Assembly (NCBI RefSeq): GCF_036711975.1 | Contig: NC_091976.1 | Span: 23,064,001-23,128,000, forward strand | DNA length: 64,000 nucleotides | Direction of reading: 5' to 3' | Source of the DNA: Onthophagus taurus | Lineage: Eukaryota > Arthropoda > Insecta > Coleoptera > Scarabaeidae | Shown here: positions 59,701 to 64,000 of the stretch, piece by piece | Position numbering within the stretch: position 1 is the first letter of the stretch | How the letters are laid out: each line of letters opens with the position of its first letter | The notes under the pieces: generated by a model | The model's database searches: none | Told to the model about the DNA's origin: nothing | Seen by the model: the letters and a program-made list of their open reading frames with translations, nothing else | Position numbers and translations under genes: made by a program

Positions 59701-60077
59701 TATCCGCGGTTCTATCCTGAATTGGATTTTTTGTTTTTTAACGATCCGTTCCCTCAGAATGGTGTTTTCGAATAAGTCTTTGGTTGACTTGGGGGTTCCA
59801 CAAGATTTAATTTTGGAACATACTTTTTATTAATGACCTACCTGGCGTAGTTGAGAATTCTCATTTGATTATGTGCGCTGAGGAATTAGTTTGTAGACCT
59901 CTGGTCTAGTGTTACTTCTAGTGCTAGAGTTAGCTCTAGAGCAAATTGTTGTATATTTGTATTAAACCTTCTTATTAAACCGAAAATTTTAAGCAAGGAA
60001 CTAAAATCCCTGAGCCCAAGAGACCACAATTTTAACAAAAACATATTTTTTTTGTTTCAGTTATATGTCCGACGTAA
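38332..60077 (+). CDS. Unc-76: Unc-76 / FEZ (fasciculation and elongation protein zeta) homologue
   Basis: Adaptor that binds kinesin-1 and links it to cargo in axons; needed for axon outgrowth and bundling in model animals. Six coding exons: 38332-38765, 51851-51959, 52831-53104, 53221-53547, 53607-53672 and 60061-60077. All junctions are GT-AG with continuous phase, giving 408 aa. Seen: N-terminal MAELKFEAPLAQFEE; SLEDLVNTFDEKITKCFGNY (about residues 103-122), the FEZ signature; WWTITGNFGNILPIDWS; an acidic region with EEVIQEIDDMMQEE; coiled coil LKDLSLSQLNELFMELEVLI, REFSETLISELALRDELEYE and KELKNTFISLLLAVQNKRRQ (about 273-330); LTTVIPYH; and C-terminus PTLLTDYILKVICPT. Start ATG 38332 has AAAATGG context; an in-frame ATG at 38311 would add seven residues. 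Introns 1 (13.1 kb) and 5 (6.4 kb) are full of repeats. Assignment is firm. Confidence 0.95.
38766..39299. other. Start of Unc-76 intron 1
   Basis: No gene. CAGTGTCAGGGGTTGGCGCG at 38852 with AACCCCTTATTACAGTGTCC near 38890 forms a weak inverted arrangement around GGCGCGTGCGCC and may be a decayed transposon end. Confidence 0.3.
39300..40670. repeat. ~183-bp tandem satellite in Unc-76 intron 1
   Basis: GGTTCTTCGGGATTTTGCCTC recurs (with variants) near 39357, 39499, 39682, 39864, 40047, 40230, 40333 and 40515. Spacing is about 182-184 bp, with two shorter intervals of about 142 and 103 bp that indicate internal deletions. Monomers also carry GAGTTGCAACTCTTCTGG and CATTAGCAACTATTTTGTTC. About 7.5 copies, moderately diverged. 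Confidence 0.88.
40671..43616. other. Unc-76 intron 1, non-coding, possible regulatory islets
   Basis: 41350-41520 and 42170-42340 are GC-richer than average. A canonical E-box CACGTG lies in GCCACGTGGC near 41644. Overlapping stop-poor frames at 41771-42013 have no recognisable homology. An alternative promoter or enhancer is possible but unproven. Confidence 0.3.
43625..44873. mobile_element. Non-autonomous hAT-type element with internal ~361-bp tandem satellite
   Basis: The left end is TAGTGATGGAACGGATAGTG, the right end the complement of TAGTGATGAAACGGATATGC. Flanking 8-bp sequences are GCCTCCAC (43617-43624) and GCCTCCAT (44874-44881), a 7/8 match and the length hAT elements duplicate. 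The interior is three tandem copies of a ~361-bp unit (TCTCAAAAACTAAAAGTTAT at about 43675, 44037 and 44399; TTCCACAAGGATCCTTCAAG in each). Within the unit, two half-units share TTTTTCAAAACGG. No ORF. Confidence 0.8.
44882..49210. other. Unc-76 intron 1, mostly unassigned
   Basis: No host gene is supported. An open stretch at 45651-45938 (plus; DSHIQQSFNEILFSWWKKKK...) may be a decayed transposon ORF, but I cannot name it. An 85-codon ATG ORF at 47129-47386 has no recognised domain. A transposon terminus-like TACAGGGTGAGCTACA lies on the minus strand near 48472. Confidence 0.3.
49211..49432 (-). pseudogene. LINE endonuclease N-terminal fragment
   Basis: The minus strand reads CVKIRSLLLGFSKFSDFVLE, then QDFDVVLVSETWILDD and IPNYYFIH. 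This is the start of the APE-type endonuclease of CR1/Jockey-like LINEs (N.RSL.....F......D....SETWL), with the catalytic Glu in SETW retained. The rest of the element is absent. Confidence 0.65.
49617..50691. mobile_element. Candidate ~1.07-kb TIR element containing a TATA promoter-like block
   Basis: TGTGCAAGAAAGAGGTCATTC at the left and the complement of TGTGCAAGAAAGAGGTAATTC at the right form 21-bp inverted ends with one mismatch. In the middle, AAAGGGTATATAAGGCCGCG (near 50120) resembles a TATA promoter, with GATCGTGAGTTC about 30 bp downstream. No long ORF and no clear target duplication. It could instead be part of an LTR. Confidence 0.45.
50692..51850. other. End of Unc-76 intron 1
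   Basis: No gene supported. The overlapping stop-poor frames around 50942-51274 have no homology I recognise. Confidence 0.35.
51851..51959 (+). CDS. Unc-76: Unc-76 exon 2
   Basis: Acceptor TTTTTTTTAG|AATG, donor AAG|GTGAGT. Encodes MWWTITGNFGNILPIDWSKS and on to LNEIK. This short conserved block lies between the FEZ N-terminal signature and the acidic region. Confidence 0.92.
51960..52830. other. Unc-76 intron 2
   Basis: 871-bp AT-rich intron, no repeat or gene recognised. Confidence 0.6.
52831..53672 (+). CDS. Unc-76: Unc-76 exons 3-5
   Basis: Exon 3 52831-53104 (acceptor TCTTCACAG, donor GAAA|GTAAGT), acidic region. Exon 4 53221-53547 (acceptor TTCTTTTTAG, donor AAAA|GTAAGT), the coiled coil used by FEZ proteins for dimer and cargo contacts. 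Exon 5 53607-53672 (acceptor GTTGTAG, donor AAAG|GTAAGA), encoding LKAINEDSPTVPTLLTDYIL. Introns between them are short (116 and 59 bp), unlike the flanking giant introns. Confidence 0.93.
53990..55145. mobile_element. hAT-type element with transposase scrap and the same ~360-bp satellite
   Basis: The right end (55145) is the complement of TAGTGGTGGAACGGATATCC, matching the TIR of the element at 43625. At 54059 a frame reads MSTYLDPRYKMNFLDADL, the LDPR(Y/F)K block of BED-type hAT transposases. From 54120 the ~360-bp satellite of the first element follows for nearly three copies (TCTCAAAAACTAAAAGTTAT-like at 54128, 54483 and 54845). The left TIR was not found, so 53990 is approximate. It lies in Unc-76 intron 5. 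Confidence 0.7.
55146..55800. other. Unc-76 intron 5, unassigned
   Basis: Non-coding. Decayed LINE text seems to begin near 55620. Confidence 0.3.
55800..56340 (+). pseudogene. Jockey-like LINE RT relic with inverted duplication
   Basis: The plus strand reads VYREVRSAAYLDVSQTLNRV (motif A), CHESLITKLKTNLPYSVWTL and RRYLTYV. After a deletion it reads YANDAVVIATHASLEGATQH, where YAND is a degraded YADD box, then FMEEWLEQ, a stop, QVKINSSKSAHITFTYKG. This is the Jockey RT order with the GVPQGS block lost. A 24-bp perfect inverted repeat sits at the deletion junction. Confidence 0.75.
56018..56079. repeat. Perfect 24-bp inverted repeat, 14-nt loop
   Basis: Arms 56018-56041 and 56056-56079 are exact complements (GATGCATGAGTAGCTATAAC... 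core). The right arm encodes the native LINE residues after YAND; the left arm is its reversed copy. Confidence 0.93.
56380..57097 (-). pseudogene. Tc1/mariner-superfamily transposase, split by Harbinger insertion
   Basis: The minus strand from 57097 reads SVAEKVEMIFIYGESDRKVA, DSIVLYRERFPDRNTPSRST and FYRVVNDF; then a stop, KRTRRATVTTEEKKIAVLAS and NTRRLAIDAGISKTSLLRIL (helix-turn-helix), then KYHPYHTSLHQ. After a deletion it reads VNVWCSIIGDKLIGLYFIDG, MWLQNDGS (second catalytic Asp) and WIGRGGPICWPARSPDL (third acidic block). The first catalytic Asp region is deleted. The N-terminal MDTL lies on the far side of the PIF/Harbinger element at 58444-58432. Same broad family as the relic at 10879. 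Confidence 0.8.
57352..57609 (+). CDS. Myb/SANT-like DNA-binding protein of the Harbinger element
   Basis: From ATG 57352, 85 codons read MDVEKKKRMRSLNYSCREKE, LLSIVSSYKNIVENRKTD, SIWKVIADEFNSQSPN and RSVDSLKKYYENQKKLL, then stop. This is a single trihelix/Myb-SANT fold with W-I-V style spacing, the partner protein that brings Harbinger nuclease to the TIRs. It is shorter than autonomous versions (usually over 200 aa), so the C-terminal nuclease-interacting part is probably lost. It ends about 50 bp from the nuclease remnant, which lies on the opposite strand. Confidence 0.7.
   Translation: MDVEKKKRMRSLNYSCREKEVLLSIVSSYKNIVENRKTDCVSAEQKLSIWKVIADEFNSQSPNSCYRSVDSLKKYYENQKKLLNY
57671..58229 (-). 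pseudogene. HARBI1-like nuclease, N-terminal half only
   Basis: Exon 1 58229-58015 starts MDIFDDDEDMF. An intron (donor GACAT|GTACGT, acceptor TTTTTGTAG) joins to exon 2 from 57956: NNSLSPMDQLLTCLRFYATG, FMGTHVTTSSRIIKNVSIAL and FPSIVGCIDGTHIKIQSP. GCIDGTHI holds the first catalytic Asp of the DDE nuclease. A further donor CCAG|GTATAT is followed by only about 60 bp before the Myb gene's end, so the exon with the other two acidic residues has been deleted. Confidence 0.8.
58446..58972. other. Unc-76 intron 5, unassigned
   Basis: Should begin with the mariner 5' flank. No other feature seen. Confidence 0.35.
58974..59176. mobile_element. ~203-bp MITE with TA-flanked TAYAGGGTG ends
   Basis: The left end is TATAGGGTGCCGTTTAAA, the right end the complement of TACAGGGTGCTCCATTTAAC. 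The ends share about 15 of 18 positions. The dinucleotide TA at both borders fits a Tc1/mariner-type target. No ORF. Confidence 0.6.
59400..59900 (+). pseudogene. CR1/Jockey-like LINE RT relic
   Basis: The plus strand reads NRPIAVSTIFSKVFENT, KLSTETASIEFVQYICNNID, GNYVVGLFFDCSRAFDSFNP (motif A), LDLGVPQ-type VDLGVPQDLILEHTFY and, after a stop, NDLPGVVENSHLIMCAEELV, where the YADD position is degraded. Endonuclease missing. TCTAGTGTTACTTCTAG repeats follow at about 59910. Confidence 0.75.
60061..60077 (+). CDS. Unc-76: Unc-76 exon 6, 17-nt terminal coding exon
   Basis: Acceptor TTTTTTTGTTTCAG ends at 60060. The G left from exon 5 plus TT ATA TGT CCG ACG TAA gives V-I-C-P-T-stop, the universally conserved FEZ C-terminus (vertebrates: VLCPT). 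The 3' UTR follows in the same exon. Confidence 0.92.
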
Positions 60078-61549
60078 ATTAAAGAATATAAAACAAGGAC
60101 CAGCAGCTAGTAAAATGGCATCCAAAAAAAAATAATAAAAACCATAGAGATTCGAATTAAGCTTAACAATATTTTAGTAAAAAAAAAATGTCAACGCTTA
60201 AAAAGAGAGTTAAAAAGTGCGAAGAATTCAAAGAAACAACCAGCTGGAGAAGAAGCACATGTTCGTTTTTACATAAAAAAGTCACGTTTTCTTTCTTCTC
60301 TTCACAATTTTTTCCTTTTTTTAACTTCCTCTCTCATTTTTTTTATTTATTTTGAATGCCCAAGATGGTTATTGTTAAATAGTAAAAAAACCGGATGTAT
60401 ATAAATACTTGTCGTCGAACTGTGTCGAAAATATTAATAAAAAATGCATACAAGAAAAAACTCTAGTCGTAAACGTAAAAAACGAAAAGCGAATTAATAA
60501 AATAATAAATTACGTGGATGTGACGATGTTACAATGAAAAAAAAATCGTAAGTAATTATAATTAAATTAAATGTAAATGTAAAATGTTCTGATATATTTG
60601 TGGGGGTTTTTTGCACATGATTTTTATTTATTTTTGTGTGCAATATGCACAAAAGAATGGGAAAAAATTAAGGAAATATATTTAAAATAATTCTCATTTC
60701 GTTTTATTATTATTATTACTATTATTTTTAATTATTATTGTATATTTATAATTAATTGATTTTGTTTAAAGTGATATTAGCTTGTATTGATCTAATATTT
60801 ATTGCTTTTTAAAGTGTTCTTGCCGTAATAAAGAAATTTTGGGGCGAAGAAATAATTTTTAATTTCATCACAAATTTCTCTTTGTGTTGTTAAATAAAAT
60901 CGTGATGAGATGTTAAAATTATTTCAACCTAATTTTCTAAGTGAATTTACTGCTTTTTGTCAGTTCAAAACACCTTTTAAAAGAAAATGTTTAAGATAAA
61001 CTGTCCGGTTTCTTAAATATTTTACATATTTTAACACATTGTTGTTAATATGTAGATCTCATAAAATAAAAATAAAAATTTTACCCAACAAAACACTTGA
61101 TTAGATTACATATGACCTATCCAAGATTAATTAATCGAGTAAAAATAATTAACGATAAAAATTGATTTAAAAAAATCTAATTTGAATTAACTTTATTTTT
61201 TTTCCACAAGATGTCACTTACATCACTTAGCAACTACACTAAAAAAATCGATACATGTCATAGTTTAAATAAATTAATTTAATAATTTCTTTTCAAAATT
61301 TTAATTAAAAATTAAAAACATAAATCGAACCTAATTTAAATAATTACAAAACCGCGCCTTTCTAAAATTACATAATTTTGACACATCGAACACCAAAAAA
61401 CGCAATAAATAGAAATTCCCTAAATACTTTTTTCTATCTCACTTCAACTCGTTATAATTAAAGCGAGTAAAACGAGAAACTAAGTTGGCGAACCTGTTGA
61501 GGGATGTTCAGGGCACATCGCAACAGCAGCCATACTTAACTTCGATCTG
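60078..61549. other. Unc-76 3' UTR and intergenic spacer to STYX
   Basis: Several AATAAA signals (for example near 60132, 60500 and 60828) could end Unc-76 transcripts. (TTA)n-like runs near 60700-60750. No gene. Confidence 0.4.
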
Positions 61550-61555
61550 TCAGTG
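61550..61555 (+). promoter_or_regulatory. Candidate initiator (TCAGTG) for STYX
   Basis: Lies in GATCTGTCAGTGAGTGCG, 134 bp before the chosen ATG, at the start of a GC-richer 5' region. No TATA box and no good DPE at +28. Confidence 0.3.
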
Positions 61556-61683
61556 AGTGCGTTTCGTTTCGAATATTTTCGATTTTCGCTTTGTTAAAAC
61601 GGTGATCCCTCAAAAAACGATTTTCGTCGTATTCGGCGACGTCCGGGGGTTCCATTCAAGGTGGTTCCACGTGTTTCGCGGCC

Positions 61684-62547
61684 ATGATTAACCTGGAAGC
61701 GAGGATAATCACCAGCGATAAGGTTAGATGTCGTTTTTACAAAGTGTTCTTTTTAAGTTTTCTATCGATTTAAAACGGATTTTTTAATAATTCCTTACAG
61801 AATATGGGCGATTTAATAGATATGACTTCCGTTTATAATAATCTCCCAACGTATCTTCCAACAAACAACTGGAATTATTATATGCGACGAAACATGCAAG
61901 AAATCATTCCGGGGGTTTACTTAGGTCCATATTCAACAGCGCTAAGAAATTGCCGTTCTGCGTTATTAGATAAAGGAATAACACATATTATTTGTGTCCG
62001 ACAAGATATTGAGGCACATTATATTAAGCCACAATTTTCTGATTCAACATTTACTTATTTGACGCTCGAATTCGCCGATACGGTAACAGAAAGTATCATA
62101 AAGTACTTCCCAAAAGTGCGACAATTTATTGATGATGCTTTAGCACATAATGCTAAAGTTTTAGTCCATGGAAATAATGGGAATTCAAGAAGTGCAGCTT
62201 TAGTTTTAGCTTACATTATGGAAAAATTTGGGTTAACTTATCGAGAAGCTTATGCTTATGCTAAAGATCGAAGGGCTTGCATAAAACCCAACGACGGTTT
62301 TATATCCCAATTAGAAGAATATGAGCCAATTTATCGGGCGAGACAAAGTTTAGAACAAGGCGGGACATCTTGCGAAACGCGGAGGCATAAAAGGAAGTGT
62401 GATGAATTATCGGAATTGGTTGATATCGATTTAATTCAACCACCACCTTCACCTGCAACAGAACTTGTCGGTGTTGATTATAGGCAAGAAGAAGTTTTAG
62501 ATATTTCCAATCATTTACACCGGTTGTGGTTGTTAAAAACTGCTTAG
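61684..62547 (+). CDS. Styx: STYX pseudophosphatase homologue
   Basis: A DUSP-fold protein without catalysis; in other animals STYX binds phosphorylated MAP kinases and F-box proteins as a competitor. Two exons: 61684-61722 (MINLEARIITSDK, donor AAG|GTTAGA) and 61801-62547 (acceptor TTCCTTACAG|AATATGG), in frame, 261 aa. Seen: MRRNMQEIIPGVYLGPYSTA, GITHIICVRQDIEAHYIKP, FADTVTESIIKYFPKVRQFI and VLVHGNNGNSRSAALVLAYI. The phosphatase loop H-C-x5-R is H-G-N-N-G-N-S-R, with Gly for the nucleophilic Cys exactly as in mammalian STYX. After YREAYAYAKDRRACIKPNDG the fold ends, and about 80 residues with RRHKRKCDELSELVDIDLIQ (a possible basic nuclear signal) follow. If exon 1 is untranslated, ATG 61804 gives 247 aa. 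Confidence 0.94.
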
Positions 62548-62991
62548 TGGGGCTTTTTAAAAAAATCTGTTGTGTATATATGTATATTTCTTAAGGTTAA
62601 GCCTAGATTAAGGTTTTTATATGTAAGTTAATTAAGATTTAATCTTTTTTAAAATTTATTGGAATCAGAAGAATCTATTAAGTTTTTTTTTAATTAATGT
62701 ATAAGATGATTCAGTTAACTTAATAATTAGTTAAATTGTTTGTCAAAATTTCAAAATTAGATTAGTATGAGAAGTAACACTTGATTTAGAACTAGAAAGT
62801 TCAGGTTTTGCTGTTAAATTTAACACATTCACTGCCATCTTGGTCAATATCTTTACAAGATGATAAATATTTGAAAATTTTTAACAGGGGACTTCATTGG
62901 TGGATCTTTTTGTGCGTTATGCGCCAAAAAAATGGAGATTTTGTCCACACATGAAATTTGTGCCTCTGTCCCAAGAGATATATTTACAACA
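62548..62991. other. STYX 3' UTR and flank
   Basis: AT-rich. No perfect AATAAA close to the stop. No other feature. Confidence 0.4.
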
Positions 62992-63131
62992 TTGTGTTAA
63001 TTAATTATCGCACCCGACGTTATCATTGCAAGTATGCAACCAAATACGCAAATCGCGTATTGCAATACCTATACTGTGATGTTGGTTACATATTTGCAAT
63101 TGTGACGTCGGGTACGATAATTAACACACTG
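62992..63131. mobile_element. ~138-bp palindromic MITE
   Basis: The left arm TGTGTTAATTAATTATCGCA... and right arm ending ...GATAATTAACACA are complements over about 36 bp with a few mismatches (shared CCCGACGT and TTGCAA). A smaller palindrome AATACGC-AAATC-GCGTATT sits inside. The whole unit could fold into one hairpin. No ORF. Confidence 0.7.
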
Positions 63132-63139
63132 TTTTTATA

Positions 63140-63810
63140 AGTTTTAATCACAAATACTTGAGTCAAAATGATGGCGATTTGGTCTAAATAAATGGCTAAG
63201 ATATAGGCCATCAAAGTTAAAAAAAAATTTAATTATTTTGAATATGGTTTGTATTAGAAAGATAAAATTTGTCAAACAGTGCAATGTTATTATAAGAAAT
63301 CGTTTGAGATCACTTTTGAAAATGTACAAAGACGGGATTAATGCTATACAGGGTGTTTACAAAGGTTATTACCTTAAAACTTCTTAATTATGTCATAAAC
63401 CATTAAATTTTCCAACTAATTCTATTTTATTTCATCATATTGAAATTATTTTTACTCTTATACATTTTTGATTACACGCATCGTTTCCGAGTTATTCACA
63501 AATTTGCCAAATTATTACTCAACGTGGCATGAAATCTGCATTTTCTTCAGTACAATTATTCTTCAGCATTAATGGTTATCTGTAAAAGTATTTTTTTCTA
63601 AAAACGCAGCTTCAATACTACATTTTTCCATCATAGTATGGCAACACTGTATTTGCAATGGATGGATATAATTCATGTAGGACATGCCCTGTATAGCATT
63701 GATCCCGAGGTTCGATTTTTTCAATAGTTAACGATTTCTTATGATAACTGTTTGCTAAATTTAGTCTTTCTAAGACAAACCATATTGAATATACAGGCTG
63801 TTTCTAAGTT
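63140..63810. mobile_element. Divergent second copy of the foldback element
   Basis: The left part shares AAAATGATG(A/G)CGATT and AAGATA(C/T)AGGCCATCAAAGTT with the arm at 12035. GGGATTAATGCTATACAGGG at 63334 and its complement around 63690-63705 mirror the internal junction seen at 12290 and 12930. TATACAGGCTGTTTCTAAG at 63793 is another terminus-like string. Outer ends are not precise and sequence after 63810 is unassigned. Confidence 0.55.
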
Positions 63811-64000
63811 GATGCGAAAGATTTTAAAGGGTGATTTTTCAGCAAAAATTAAGTTATCCAAGTTATAGCTCTCTAAAGTTAAGGGAAAAAACTGCAACTT
63901 TCTTATCTCTTGACATTTTACAACTAACAAATTGTTAGTTTGATCACAAAAAATAAAATAATGCTGAGATGACTAATAATAACCAATCTCTGAATTAATT

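Overview
The window reads as AT-rich insect nuclear DNA, most likely from a beetle (the order is an inference). Support comes from spliced genes with short GT-AG introns beside multi-kilobase ones, orthologues of insect genes (dopamine N-acetyltransferase, Unc-76/FEZ, STYX), a eukaryotic tRNA-Val, and a dense load of decayed LINE, mariner, hAT and PIF/Harbinger copies with several satellite arrays. There is no bacterial operon, CRISPR array or phage region.

Layout. 1-7 kb: LINE scraps, a possible signal-peptide exon at 2996 and a 344-bp satellite. 7.0-8.0 kb: arylalkylamine N-acetyltransferase on the minus strand, 5' incomplete. 8.1-14 kb: a 174-bp satellite with a dimeric higher-order pattern, a LINE RT scrap, a mariner relic, and a 1.16-kb foldback element inserted in another LINE. 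14.28 kb: tRNA-Val(TAC). 15-27 kb: LINE relics and the first copy of an unclassified long-TIR transposon. 27.3-33.3 kb: a five-exon arylsulfatase-B-like gene on the minus strand. Its reading frame is intact, but the formylglycine Cys and two other active-site residues are substituted, so it looks like a secreted pseudoenzyme. Its 4.2-kb intron 1 holds a LINE and the second long-TIR copy. 34-37.7 kb: a Jockey-type LINE and a 176-bp satellite carrying a 236-bp MITE. 38.3-60.1 kb: Unc-76/FEZ on the plus strand, six coding exons. Its introns hold a 183-bp satellite, two hAT-type elements sharing a ~360-bp satellite, a mariner split by a PIF/Harbinger element, and LINE scraps. The last coding exon is only 17 nt. 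61.7-62.5 kb: the STYX pseudophosphatase gene. 63-64 kb: a palindromic MITE and a divergent foldback copy.

The host genes show no common pathway: aaNAT acts in amine and cuticle metabolism, the sulfatase relative is secreted, Unc-76 is an axonal transport adaptor, and STYX is a signalling pseudophosphatase. The less ordinary material is the apparently dead but intact sulfatase, the satellite-bearing hAT elements, the unclassified long-TIR transposon, and several nested insertions whose target duplications or reconstructed reading frames can be read directly. Splice sites were read by eye from GT/AG dinucleotides, frame continuity and family similarity; no alignment was run.
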